Source of the DNA: JAJNBK01 sp035642715
GTDB lineage: Archaea; Thermoproteota; Nitrososphaeria; Nitrososphaerales; Nitrososphaeraceae
Assembly: GCA_035642715.1 (NCBI GenBank)
Contig: DASQRW010000182.1
Coordinates: 1-14,535 of the forward strand
Length of the DNA stretch: 14,535 nt
Direction of reading: 5' to 3'
Shown: positions 1 through 6,631 of the stretch, in pieces
Numbering within the stretch: position 1 is the first letter of the stretch
Layout of the letters: each line of letters begins with the position of its first letter
Made by a program: the position numbers and the translations under genes
Notes under the pieces: model-generated
Told to the model about the DNA's origin: nothing
Database searches by the model: none
Seen by the model: the letters and a program-made list of their open reading frames with translations, nothing else

Positions 1-201
1 TTTTCTTTGCATCCTCTATTTTGCTAATATTGATAGAGCCAGGGATATGTTTAGCATTAAATGCCCATTCACCTAATGCATTTACTAGTTTGAATTTATC
101 TCCACGATCTAATTTCTTTTCAATTCTTCTCCGCTAATTAGGTTCATTAACAATTTAAATTCTCCACTAAGCATATCATTAGTACAGTAGATATTAAACA
201 T
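1..201 (-). pseudogene. Rhodanese-like domain protein, frameshifted and cut by the window edge
   Basis: Two minus-strand frames join into the first half of a rhodanese (sulfurtransferase) domain. The first frame starts with ATG at 201 (internal ATGs at 174 and 147), contains LISGEELK, and ends at a TAG at 109-111. The next frame continues as KLDRGDKFKLVNALG and then EWAFNAKHIPGSINI, the classic rhodanese pattern of a hydrophobic strand, an acidic/aromatic pair and H-I-P-G-[AS]-x-N-[IL]. The usual Asp after the Leu-Val strand is Asn. One missing A in the run near 113-118 explains the break. The catalytic Cys loop lies beyond the left edge, so activity cannot be judged. The ATG at 147 would give a normal domain start. 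Rhodaneses move sulfane sulfur or act as binding modules in the cytoplasm. The domain call is firm; whether the indel is biological or a sequencing error is open. Confidence 0.7.
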
Positions 202-316
202 GGTTTTTTTTGTTGATTTACTTTATCTCAATATGCTGACATGATTATGGAAGAAATATTTTTATGCATGTTCATATCATGCGTAGAGTTATCTTTCTAC
301 TTCGTTGTTATTGTAC

Positions 317-673
317 TTATTCTTGTGATTGAGTCTTCTTATTTGGATTGAATGTACAGCTATGATTTGCAGATCTATCTCCTTTTAAATGAACGCTTGT
401 AGGTAAATTCATTGAATCGTGAAAACTAATATTTCTACATTCTCTCTCTTTTGTTAAAAAATCTTCAATTGCACCTGAATATCTTGTCACATTATTTTTC
501 AGTGAATCTGATTTCATAATTTCACTAACATCTAATGCATGACCGGCGGTATAATTAATCTCCCATAACTCATTCATATTATTATTATCATCATCATTTA
601 AGAGCACATATTCTATTATATCGTCACCTGCTGACTCTCTTGTTTCTCCTTCAGGTCGGTTTTTAGATAACAT
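317..673 (-). CDS. Hypothetical acidic/polar protein
   Basis: A 118-residue open frame from ATG at 673 to the stop at 317. A TTG at 694 would add seven residues, but ATG is preferred. The family is not recognised. The protein is soluble, with no membrane segment or signal peptide. It has an N-terminal acidic stretch with a DDDNNN tract, a central part with predicted helices (SEIMKSDSLKNN, GAIEDFLTKERE) and a polar C-terminus rich in Asn, Lys, Ser and Gln. It holds only two Cys and no metal motif. The frame has normal codon use for this A+T-rich DNA. It lies on the same strand as the rhodanese fragment, about 115 bases upstream of it, so co-transcription is possible but not shown. No function is proposed. 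Confidence 0.5.
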   Translation of the reverse strand: MLSKNRPEGETRESAGDDIIEYVLLNDDDNNNMNELWEINYTAGHALDVSEIMKSDSLKNNVTRYSGAIEDFLTKERECRNISFHDSMNLPTSVHLKGDRSANHSCTFNPNKKTQSQE

Positions 674-850
674 TTTTGTTAAGTCAGTAAACAATAATAT
701 TCATCTTAATTAAAGTTGTTGTGTATTAAGCTGTTTTATCCAGACCGCTCTGCTGCTGTCTAATGCACTGTGAATTGTTACTATTATTATTATCGTTATT
801 GTTGCGAATATATCTGTATTATTATAATGACAAGTTCTCCTTTCATTTTA

Positions 851-888
851 CCACCACTATGTCTATCTGGTTAGAATCTTCTTCTTCA
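851..888 (-). repeat. Copy A of a dispersed imperfect repeat (internally deleted)
   Basis: On the minus strand this holds an AAGATTC box followed by GATAGACATAGTGGTGG. Both blocks occur in the same order in copy B (11952-12025), where about 34 more bases lie between them. Copy A therefore looks like an internally deleted member of the family. It overlaps the last bases of the DsbA-like fragment. This is a by-eye alignment, so boundaries are approximate. Confidence 0.4.
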
Positions 889-1095
889 ACACATTAGAAA
901 ATGAATCAAATCCCACGAGTTTTCATAACGTACTCCATTAACAAAGAAAGTTGGTGTACCTTCAACATCACTATCAATTCCATTTTTTAGTGATTTATTT
1001 ATTAAAGGAGAGTATATATGTCCTGACATTTCCTTTTTGAATTTGTCAATATCTAATCCTACTTTTTGTACATATTCAAACAAAAGAAAAGCCAA
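886..1095 (-). pseudogene. C-terminal fragment of a DsbA/thioredoxin-like oxidoreductase
   Basis: The 69 residues match the C-terminal third of DsbA-like (Thioredoxin_4) proteins. There is the linker helix VGLDIDKFKKEM, the segment ending in the cis-Pro loop and strand VEGTPTFFVNGVRY, and the final SWDLIHFL helix. Intact proteins have a thioredoxin fold of about 180-220 residues with an N-terminal C-x-x-C, and they form or reduce disulfides, often outside the membrane. Here everything N-terminal, including the CxxC, is absent. The only in-frame start is a TTG at 1095, and a stop lies six codons upstream. At 1090-1095 the homology ends and a truncated CDGSH gene begins on the opposite strand. 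This is best read as a gene remnant at a rearrangement scar. The family is clear; any residual function is unlikely. Confidence 0.7.
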
Positions 1096-1280
1096 AGATC
1101 TTATCTTTTCCTAATGGATCTGACTATCCTCTAAATGAAATGCAGCCTAGAGTTGTTGAAAATCTTAAAAACTCAGAAGGTGAACCACTTTCAACTATAC
1201 GCGGAGTAGCATTATGTAGATGTGGTGCTTCCAACAATAAACCATTTTGTGATGGGACACATGAAATATTGGCTTTTTGA
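1092..1280 (+). pseudogene. CDGSH-type iron-sulfur protein, 5'-truncated
   Basis: The plus-strand frame ending at the TGA at 1278-1280 contains CRCGASNNKPFCDGTH. This is the full CDGSH signature C-x-C-x2-[ST]-x3-P-x-C-D-G-[SAT]-H, with the three Cys and one His that bind a 2Fe-2S cluster. The preceding ILSFPNGSDYPL and EGEPLSTIRGVAL are consistent with the strand region that comes before the motif in larger CDGSH proteins. The open frame carries on leftward into the DsbA-like fragment, but there is no start codon before the in-frame ATG at 1140. That ATG would give a 46-residue protein still holding all cluster ligands, so a short product cannot be excluded. CDGSH proteins act in electron transfer or Fe-S handling. 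The truncation at about 1092 coincides exactly with the end of the opposite-strand fragment. Confidence 0.7.
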
Positions 1281-1360
1281 GTAAAAATAAGGAGACTTTA
1301 GATGGTAATTCTATAATCAAAGATAAAAGAAAAAATCTATGTCGGTAAAGAAGTAATAAA

Positions 1361-1370
1361 AATATACATA
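1361..1370 (+). promoter_or_regulatory. TATA box of the FMN reductase gene
   Basis: AATATACATA is centred about 28 bases before the ATG at 1393. This is the spacing expected for an archaeal TBP site with an almost leaderless transcript. Confidence 0.45.
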
Positions 1371-1392
1371 TAGTTCATAAGCAAGTCATTCT

Positions 1393-2001
1393 ATGGCACT
1401 CAAGATTTTAGGTGTTGGGAGCAGTATGCGCAGGAACTCTTATGGAACCAAAGCATTGAAATTTATTCTTGACATGACAAAGAAATATGATACAGAAACA
1501 CATTTGCTTAATTTGCGTGAAACTAAATTACCACTTTTTGATCCTGATGGAAGTACCGAGGAAGATACTTCATTATCTGACGAATTACGTAAAATAACAG
1601 ATTATGTGATTTGGGCTGATGCATTTGTACTTGTTTCTCCTGATTATCATGGTTCAATGTCTGGTGTAATGAAAAACTTTTTAGATCATTATTGGGAAGA
1701 ATTTGCTGGAAAAACATTTGGTTACGTGTGTACATCCCATGAGAAAGGATTAACGGCAATGGATCAGATGAGAACAGCTATTCGCCAATGCTATGGATGG
1801 AGTTTGCCATATGGGGTTTCTATTAATGGAGAACTGGATTTTAATACAAAAGGAGAAATAATTAACGATTTGTTGGTTAAACGTCTTGATATGCTCGCAC
1901 ATGACTTGATTACATATGGTAGACTGATTAGAGAACAATTTTTAAAAGATATATCTAACAATGTATTAAATACTTTTTCTGCACGTTACAAAGTATTGTA
2001 A
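1393..2001 (+). CDS. NAD(P)H-dependent FMN reductase (flavodoxin-like fold)
   Basis: A 202-residue protein, close to the usual 180-200 of the FMN_red family (SsuE/ArsH/azoreductase-like). The N-terminal strand KILGVGSSMRRNSYGTKAL carries the phosphate-binding loop G-S-x-R-x-x-S that grips FMN. At about residues 80-97, VSPDYHGSMSGVMKNFLDH is the second hallmark (P-x-Y-x-G-x-x-x-x-x-L-K-N-x-x-D), which contacts the isoalloxazine ring. The middle helix has two acidic patches, and no membrane segment is seen. It should be a cytosolic flavoprotein that uses NAD(P)H to reduce flavin, quinone or similar acceptors; the physiological substrate cannot be told. The ATG has a TATA box at the right distance. 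The gene stands alone. A perfect hairpin (2043-2058) lies about 40 bases after the stop and may mark the transcript end. Confidence 0.9.
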   Translation: MALKILGVGSSMRRNSYGTKALKFILDMTKKYDTETHLLNLRETKLPLFDPDGSTEEDTSLSDELRKITDYVIWADAFVLVSPDYHGSMSGVMKNFLDHYWEEFAGKTFGYVCTSHEKGLTAMDQMRTAIRQCYGWSLPYGVSINGELDFNTKGEIINDLLVKRLDMLAHDLITYGRLIREQFLKDISNNVLNTFSARYKVL

Positions 2002-2159
2002 GTGAGCAGATTATTGCATCTGATGAATCAAAAAGTAATTACAATTTTTATCAAAATTACAATAATACAAATATAAGTAGTCAGTGCAAACTTTATGTTT
2101 TTAATATAATACAAAAGAATAATAGAAATGATAATAATAACATATAGATAACTATCGCA

Positions 2160-2468
2160 ATGCCAAAATGCCATATCTGTGGAAAAGCTGGTAATTACTC
2201 ACAAATGATAGATTATACAATTTATTCTGTGCATCCTCAGTGCGAAGAGAAAACAAAAAATAATATTATTATTGCCAATTTAAAATCAATTTATGACCAT
2301 AAAAAAGGGCTTTATTCATGTCCTATATGTGAAACAAATAATAACAAAGAGCTAACTGAGTCAGAATTAAGAAAGCACTTAATGAATCAACATACGAAGG
2401 AAAGTCTTATAGATAAGGTATTATTAGATAGTTTTAAAGTCAGCAACTTTAAAGTGGGATTACAATAA
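2160..2468 (+). CDS. Small two-zinc-finger protein
   Basis: A 102-residue protein with two metal-binding sites. Residues 4-28 contain CHIC, then HPQC 23 residues on, a treble-clef or zinc-ribbon-like set of ligands. Residues 54-80 contain CPIC followed by a helix and H-x4-H (RKHLMNQH), a C2H2-like finger. The C-terminal 20 residues are a basic helix and strand. Small C-P-I-C proteins of this kind are common in Nitrososphaerales and are usually annotated as hypothetical; nucleic-acid binding or protein contact is the likely role, but no target can be named. The first in-frame ATG is used. It follows the FMN reductase by 158 bases on the same strand and is probably transcribed separately. Similar small zinc proteins recur at 5810, 6632, 7541 and 7705. 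Confidence 0.75.
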   Translation: MPKCHICGKAGNYSQMIDYTIYSVHPQCEEKTKNNIIIANLKSIYDHKKGLYSCPICETNNNKELTESELRKHLMNQHTKESLIDKVLLDSFKVSNFKVGLQ

Positions 2469-2559
2469 TAAGATAGTAATTTAAGTTTTATAGAAAAAGT
2501 TGGTGAACAATTACATAATCCTATTTAGAAGTATTTCTTCTGCCTAGTCATGTTCAATG

Positions 2560-2726
2560 TCATGTGGTCTTGCTAGCAATAAACCATATAAGTATAATTC
2601 CACCCGAAGTTAAGATTATGCCGACAGAGGTATGTAAGCAACGATCGATATAAACCCAAATATAATAAGAATTGCTGAAGCAAGAAATCCTAACGCTATT
2701 AGAATTAGGCCAAACACGATGGTCAT
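2560..2726 (-). pseudogene. Small two-helix membrane protein, frameshifted
   Basis: The minus-strand ATG at 2726 opens a very hydrophobic frame, beginning MTIVFGLILIALGFL and reading on through a second glycine-containing hydrophobic segment ending IVAYIPLSA, then TAA at 2616-2618. One base back in phase, the next frame continues as a further hydrophobic stretch (IILTSGGIILIWFIASK) to a TGA at 2560-2562. Joined, they give a roughly 55-residue membrane peptide with two transmembrane helices and a Lys-containing cytoplasmic tail. One lost base near 2625 accounts for the break. Such two-helix peptides are frequent in these archaea and have no known function. The even hydrophobicity on both sides of the break is the main evidence; it could also be a sequencing error. 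Confidence 0.45.
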
Positions 2727-3135
2727 ATTTGAACCATGCGCATGTATTCAATAAATGTATGTAGTTCGTTCGTTACTCATTGCCAGAAAGTATGGCTTTA
2801 TACTATATTTTTCTTCATTTATTGGCTTTATGATTATGAGCCAACTTCCATTAAACTGCACAGCCGCAGTAAGGTCCATTTTTGCCCTGTTGTGTCTCCC
2901 ACGGTTTTGCACTTTGTAAGTATAATAGAATAATAAGTAAAGGACAACAGATGGTGCTACATTCCTGTGAAACGTAACAGAACAATTTAATCAAATTATA
3001 GAAACCATCACTGTACACTTTTGGAATGGACTAAATTCCATGAACACATTTTCTTGTTTGTCGGCTATAAACAATAAACGATATTGAAACTATCCAACAA
3101 AATTTAACAGATAACTGTTCTCTTCTCTTCTCTTC
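2727..3135. other. Gene-free spacer with a possible remnant
   Basis: No intact gene is supported. On the minus strand at about 2815-2925 one frame reads KPWETQQGKNGPYCGCAV, a stop, then WKLAHNHKANK. This looks like a decayed coding sequence, but no family is recognised. A hairpin TGGAAT/ATTCCA lies near 3022-3040. A tandem TTCTC tract runs over about 3118-3137, just past the stop of the minus-strand MDR gene. Confidence 0.35.
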
Positions 3136-4077
3136 TTACATTGCTAAGACGACTTTGCCTCTTGGATGTACATCCTTTTGGTAATCGAGTGCATCACCCA
3201 CTTCATTTAGTGAAAATGTCTTCTCTACATTTACCCTTATATTATTTTCATCCACCCATTGTGCCAATTTTGTCAATCGTTCCCTATCTGCTTGTGTGAA
3301 TTGAAAGATAGCTTTAACGCTATATTGGCTCATCAGCTCTGAATCGGGCTGCTCTAGCATAGAAACAATTACGCCGCCTTTCTTTATCACTTTGAAAGAT
3401 CTTCTATACGTCTCGCCGCCTACAGTATCAAATACTGCATCATAGTCATGCAGCAGGTCTTCAAAAGTCTGGGTCTTGTAGTCCATTACTACATCCGCCC
3501 CCAGTTCTTGGACAAATTGCTTGTCATTTGCACTTACTGTTGTTGCTACGTATACATCCAAGTTCTTGGCAAGCTGAATAGCAATTGATCCTATGCCTCC
3601 TGCTCCACCATGAATTAGAATCTTTTGACCTTTTGATAATCCAATATTTTCTACAAGTGCTTTCCAAGCACTAACACCTACAAGCGGTAAGCCTGCCGAT
3701 TCAGCATGGCTGAACCTCTTTGGTTTATATGCAATACTTTCTGTATTTGCCAAAGCCATTTCTGCAAATGCTCCCGATCCTCCGCTTATCACGCCAGCCT
3801 GTCCATATACCTCATCTCCTTGCTTAAAATCTGAAGGAGAGACGCCTTCTCCGACTTGTTTGATAACACCAGAAAAATCCATCCCTAAAGTTGATGGGAA
3901 TTGAAGTGTTATCATTTGTTGGAATAAGCCTTCACGAATTTTCCAATCTACTGGATTTACGCCAGCTGCTTTTATGATGACTAACACTTTTCCAGAAGAT
4001 ACAGTTGGTTCAGATGTGCTTTGATTAATCTCGATAACTTCGCTTCTTCCGTACTTGTTAATTTGAGCAGATTTCAT
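3136..4077 (-). CDS. MDR-superfamily NAD(P)-dependent oxidoreductase (quinone oxidoreductase-like)
   Basis: A 313-residue zinc-independent medium-chain dehydrogenase/reductase, the usual length for the quinone oxidoreductase group. The N-terminal GroES-like domain (about 1-120) has AAGVNPVDWKIREG and the motif TLGMDFSGVI-x-VGEGV. The Rossmann domain follows, with the nucleotide loop GGAGGIGSIAIQLAK at about residues 148-162 (G-x-G-x-x-G), then ELGADVVMDY and DAVFDTVGGET. The C-terminus closes with HPRGKVVLAM, typical of the family. No catalytic or structural zinc Cys cluster is present, which separates it from alcohol dehydrogenases. It probably reduces quinones or enones with NADPH in the cytoplasm; the substrate is unknown. 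The ATG is 28 bases from a strong TATA box, so the message is essentially leaderless. The G+C looks higher than in its surroundings, and this group is widespread in bacteria, so transfer is possible. Confidence 0.92.
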   Translation of the reverse strand: MKSAQINKYGRSEVIEINQSTSEPTVSSGKVLVIIKAAGVNPVDWKIREGLFQQMITLQFPSTLGMDFSGVIKQVGEGVSPSDFKQGDEVYGQAGVISGGSGAFAEMALANTESIAYKPKRFSHAESAGLPLVGVSAWKALVENIGLSKGQKILIHGGAGGIGSIAIQLAKNLDVYVATTVSANDKQFVQELGADVVMDYKTQTFEDLLHDYDAVFDTVGGETYRRSFKVIKKGGVIVSMLEQPDSELMSQYSVKAIFQFTQADRERLTKLAQWVDENNIRVNVEKTFSLNEVGDALDYQKDVHPRGKVVLAM

Positions 4078-4100
4078 TGCTGATAAAAGACAGCATGAGA

Positions 4101-4110
4101 TATTTAAAAG
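4101..4110 (-). promoter_or_regulatory. TATA box of the MDR oxidoreductase gene
   Basis: Read on the minus strand, CTTTTAAATA is a near-consensus archaeal TATA box. It is centred about 28 bases before the ATG at 4077, which predicts a leaderless or near-leaderless transcript. Confidence 0.6.
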
Positions 4111-4171
4111 CGGTAGTAAGTATATACCAAGTCACTAAGGCTTATCATACCTTAAATTAGCGGAAAACAAT

Positions 4172-4303
4172 TCATACCATAGTTTTTTTATTTCTGCCAT
4201 TCATCGCTTCAATGGCTAATTTGACGATAGGGTTGTCGACTGCATGGAGGTCAAGTGTGGAGGGGTGCAGACGTCTACTTCTACCTCTACCTCTACCTCT
4301 CAC
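4172..4303 (-). pseudogene. Remnant resembling the N-terminus of an NTF2/SnoaL-like protein, with an Arg-Gly repeat
   Basis: A 43-codon minus-strand frame from a GTG at 4303 to a TGA at 4172. It begins with a short repeat, RGRGRGRSRR, encoded by a tandem six-base unit. It then reads LHAVDNPIVKLAIEAMNGRN, which resembles the first amphipathic helix of SnoaL/NTF2-like proteins (x-x-I-V-x-x-A-I-E-A-x-N-x-x-[DN]). Those proteins are about 120-150 residues; here the frame stops right after the helix and nothing recognisable follows. It is probably a truncated gene start. The helix match is suggestive rather than decisive, and a genuine short basic peptide is the alternative. Confidence 0.35.
4274..4300. 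repeat. Short tandem repeat, CTACCT-type hexamer
   Basis: About four imperfect copies of CTACCT/CTACTT in a row. On the minus strand they encode the Arg-Gly alternation at the start of the NTF2-like remnant. Confidence 0.7.
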
Positions 4304-4382
4304 GACATCCGTGATAAATTCATGTTAGTATAGAAGGAGAATCTTCCTAAAATATGCTTTTGTCATCGAAAGAGTTCTTGGG

Positions 4383-4595
4383 ATGGTAATAATTGAAGTG
4401 TATTCTCAATATGAAGGCTATGAACTGGATGCTGCTGCTTCAGTGTTACAGTAAATATATGATTTAAATTAATAGACTCTGAAGTCTTTATCAAAGAGTT
4501 TTAGACTATACAAAAAAGTACAAAGTGATGAAGAGGCTCTTAAAATAAGAGAACAAGAAGTTAGCCAAAGAGAAAAAGCATCTGAAAGAGCCTAA
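4383..4595 (+). pseudogene. Decayed coding stretch with a coiled-coil end
   Basis: One plus-strand phase starts with ATG at 4383 (MVIIEVYSQYEGYELDAAAS). It is interrupted by three stops between about 4452 and 4475, then runs open as KSFRLYKKVQSDEEAL and KIREQEVSQREKASERA to a TAA at 4593. The last 35 residues have strong heptad-like Glu/Lys/Gln spacing and would form a coiled coil. The amino-acid character on both sides of the stops suggests one former gene. No family is recognised. Its end overlaps the last codon of the hydrolase remnant on the other strand, so two broken genes abut tail to tail here. Confidence 0.3.
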
Positions 4596-4870
4596 TTGAT
4601 GACCTGAATTTTTCGCCAGCATAAGAATACATTAGATTCAACTTTTTTCTGAACAAATGGAAATTCATTTCAGTTTGTTTTCTTGGAACTATTGGATCCT
4701 GATCTCCTACAGCCATGAATATATTTTGGTTGTAAGATTTGGAACTTTTTCAGGCATAAGTGGTACCATAGGATGAAAGAAAATAGCAGCAGTGAGAATT
4801 CTTGGATGCAGTAATAATAGAATATATGCTATATTTACACCAAGAGAACAGCCTACTGCTAGCTTTCTTA
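4593..4870 (-). pseudogene. Alpha/beta-hydrolase (phospholipase/carboxylesterase family) remnant
   Basis: Minus-strand pieces in three phases rebuild the C-terminal half of a carboxylesterase/phospholipase-type hydrolase. The first reads KLAVGCSLGVNIAYILLLL then HPRILTAAIFFHPMVPLMP: the nucleophile elbow G-x-S-x-G and the following helix and strand, whose HPMVP is typical of the family. After a one-base loss near 4726 the second reads IFMAVGDQDPIVPRKQTE, carrying the catalytic Asp. A further shift near 4615 leads to SGHQL, with the catalytic His. All three triad residues are thus still visible, but the N-terminal half (oxyanion strand) is missing, the end is lost after the His, and the phase changes twice. 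Intact relatives are about 200-220 residues and hydrolyse esters in the cytoplasm. This is a clear pseudogene. Confidence 0.7.
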
Positions 4871-4988
4871 AAAGAAAAAGGTAAAAGTTTCTTATTTGAT
4901 TAAAATGATCATGAATAAATAAATATAACTATTATACAACTAAGTTGCTAGAGTCAAGTTTTCATATCTTGAAGTAATTTTTGATATG

Positions 4989-4998
4989 CTTTATAAGA
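4989..4998 (+). promoter_or_regulatory. TATA box of the PPOX-fold gene
   Basis: CTTTATAAG is centred about 31 bases before the ATG at 5025, consistent with an archaeal promoter and a very short leader. Confidence 0.5.
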
Positions 4999-5024
4999 TT
5001 AAGGTTTCTTACTATGATTAATAG

Positions 5025-5609
5025 ATGCAAAAGGATAAGGATAAGGATAAAGATATAGATAAAATTATAACGTCAGTAGAAATAGTTGATGTTCCTCCAA
5101 AGGATACCGAAACACATACAATATTAAACAGTAGATTAGCAGAAGTAGGTGCTACCGAACTTACTAAAGAAGAAGTTTATCGACTTTTTAACGGTAGAAA
5201 TTTGGCTTTTGTATCTACGTTGTCAAAAGATGGTTCTCCGCATGTCACACCAGTATGGACCGACATAGAAAATGATATGATTTTAATAAATACCTCTGAA
5301 GCGGCAGCAAAAAAAAGAAACGTATCAAGAGACCCTCGTATTGCTATATCTGTAGTTGAACAATATAATCCATATAATATGGTATCAATTAAGGGAAGAG
5401 TAATAGAACAAACTTTTGATGGTGCTGATGAACATTTACATAAATTAGCCAAGAAGTATTTAGGAATTGGAAGGTATTATTATAGGCGACCTAAACATAA
5501 ACGTGTTATACTAAAGGTAAAGCCAGAAAAGATAATGGGCTTATCATTACATCCTGCATTCTATTTTCTTGCATATTCTCCATATCGTTCAGAAATTAAA
5601 GATATCTAA
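5025..5609 (+). CDS. PPOX-class (pyridoxamine 5'-phosphate oxidase-like) F420/FMN-dependent protein
   Basis: A 194-residue protein. The first 12 residues are a Lys-Asp repeat made by tandem AAGGAT codons, followed by a variable linker to about residue 45. The split-barrel domain then reads LFNGRNLAFVSTLSKDG, PHVTPVWTDIENDMILINT, KKRNVSRDPRIAISVVE and MVSIKGRVIEQ. This is the order seen in F420-dependent PPOX proteins: a strand with S-T-L-x-x-D-G-x-P-H-x-x-P-V-W, then the R-N-x-x-x-x-P-x-x-x-[IL] cofactor segment. The domain length of about 150 is normal. Members reduce small molecules or bind flavin, F420 or heme; in archaea that make F420 that cofactor is likely, but it cannot be proved here. 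The ATG has a TATA box at the right distance, and a hairpin plus T-run lies 94 bases after the stop. It is monocistronic. Confidence 0.88.
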   Translation: MQKDKDKDKDIDKIITSVEIVDVPPKDTETHTILNSRLAEVGATELTKEEVYRLFNGRNLAFVSTLSKDGSPHVTPVWTDIENDMILINTSEAAAKKRNVSRDPRIAISVVEQYNPYNMVSIKGRVIEQTFDGADEHLHKLAKKYLGIGRYYYRRPKHKRVILKVKPEKIMGLSLHPAFYFLAYSPYRSEIKDI

Positions 5610-5702
5610 TAATAAAGACTCTTATAGATTGTGAAGCAGCAGGGGCTGTCATTTTTCATCTGAGATCAAGTACGTAACTAGCATCAATATAACGATAATA
5701 AT

Positions 5703-5723
5703 ACCATCTAAAAATGGTTTTTT
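5703..5723 (+). terminator. Hairpin plus T-run downstream of the PPOX gene
   Basis: ACCAT, a six-base loop and ATGGT are followed directly by TTTTT. The T-run itself is the usual archaeal termination signal; the short stem may be incidental. Confidence 0.45.
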
Positions 5724-5803
5724 ACCCATTTTCTTTTGAGATTATCTTTGCTAACCAAAAAAACACATATTGAAAATTTAGTACCCTATACTTAATATAT
5801 TTG

Positions 5804-5825
5804 AAAGCCTCAAAATATAGGCTTT
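5804..5825. terminator. Inverted repeat over the stop of the membrane/zinc-ribbon gene
   Basis: AAAGCCT (5804-5810) and AGGCTTT (5819-5825) form a perfect seven-base-pair stem with an eight-base loop. It spans the minus-strand stop codon at 5810-5812. On the plus strand it is followed by more T, so it could end transcripts from either side. Confidence 0.4.
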
Positions 5826-6145
5826 TTCATTTTGGATCCACATTTTTTGCATTTGGAGCCTTTGACTTCTGCTCCGCATGATATACAGCCATATTTCAGC
5901 TTTGCATTTGTGTCTATGTCATAGCCGTTGTTAATATTGCTATTATTATTATTGTCGAAACCAAAGGATCTTAAACCAGCAGTTTGTTTTTTTCTAATGT
6001 AAAATATAATTCCAATAAATAGAGCAGTATTAACTATGAAACCTACCAGTACTCCAAAAAAATAGCTTACTACTAGATATATCCCAATACCTGCGCCTAT
6101 GAGTAACAATGGTCGTTTCAACGATGGGCTAAAAGGATTGTTCAT
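5810..6145 (-). CDS. Membrane-anchored zinc-ribbon protein
   Basis: A 111-residue protein. Residues 10-50 form two closely spaced hydrophobic segments (PLLLIGAGIGIYLVVSYFF and VGFIVNTALFIGIIFYI), ended by the positive RKKQ, so both ends probably face the cytoplasm. A low-complexity Asn-rich linker follows at about residues 65-73. The C-terminus is a compact zinc ribbon, CISCGAEVKGSKCKKCGSK, with two C-x2-C knuckles. The architecture (two-helix hairpin, disordered linker, zinc ribbon) recurs in thaumarchaeal genomes without a known function; membrane tethering of a binding module is the plausible role. The start is well supported: AAGGAG lies about 12 bases before the ATG, one of the few ribosome-binding sites seen in the window. 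Confidence 0.75.
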   Translation of the reverse strand: MNNPFSPSLKRPLLLIGAGIGIYLVVSYFFGVLVGFIVNTALFIGIIFYIRKKQTAGLRSFGFDNNNNSNINNGYDIDTNAKLKYGCISCGAEVKGSKCKKCGSKMKKPIF

Positions 6146-6299
6146 ATTCTACTTTTCTCCTTGTTCAAATATCTATATCCTCCTCATCATTTATCAAAGT
6201 TATGTAAAAAAATAGGATTATGAGAACATGAACATACACAAAATCTTATGTATAGATAGGCTGCAAAGACAACTAATGGATTATTATTATAACCTATTA

Positions 6300-6476
6300 T
6301 CACACAACAGTGCAGTCATCAAGTACTGAAGATTTTAGATATTTGAAAACTCGATATCCATTAAAGATTCTGATAATAAGAAAAAAAAGAGAATAGTAAT
6401 CATATGAAACCCACTCATGTATTGCAATTGTCATGGGCCGATCTTGCATTATATTGACATGGGCAGCCTCAATCAT
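6300..6476 (-). CDS. Possible small hypothetical protein (weak)
   Basis: A 58-codon minus-strand frame from ATG 6476 to TGA 6300. It begins MIEAAHVNIMQDRPMTIAIH and has a hydrophobic middle (SLFFLIIRIF) and a charged C-terminal half. No family or motif is recognised. It sits in an otherwise gene-free 486-base stretch (6146-6631). The plus strand here also holds an imperfect direct repeat, ATTGTCATGGGC / ATTGACATGGGC, near 6428 and 6454. Treat as tentative; nothing else was seen in this stretch. Confidence 0.25.
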   Translation of the reverse strand: MIEAAHVNIMQDRPMTIAIHEWVSYDYYSLFFLIIRIFNGYRVFKYLKSSVLDDCTVV

Positions 6477-6631
6477 AACTACATATGTCTAAGAGTTGTG
6501 TGTATTTTCCATTTTGTTGTTTTTGTTTTTTTTGTTCTGCTTTAGTTGCTTCAATAGACTTTTACCTTCGACTATGTTGCTAAGTATATATATTCAATGT
6601 GTCGCAGATGCCTGCTTAACTTTATTTTCCT

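Noticed and set aside
2736..2933. Plus-strand 65-codon frame
   Set aside because: Composition is unlike a real protein (many Cys/Phe/Trp/Tyr/His) and it has no promoter or motif; the minus strand here looks more like a decayed coding sequence.
5177..5452. Minus-strand frame opposite the PPOX gene
   Set aside because: It is antisense to a well-supported family protein and has no recognisable features; likewise the minus-strand frames within 1393-2001.
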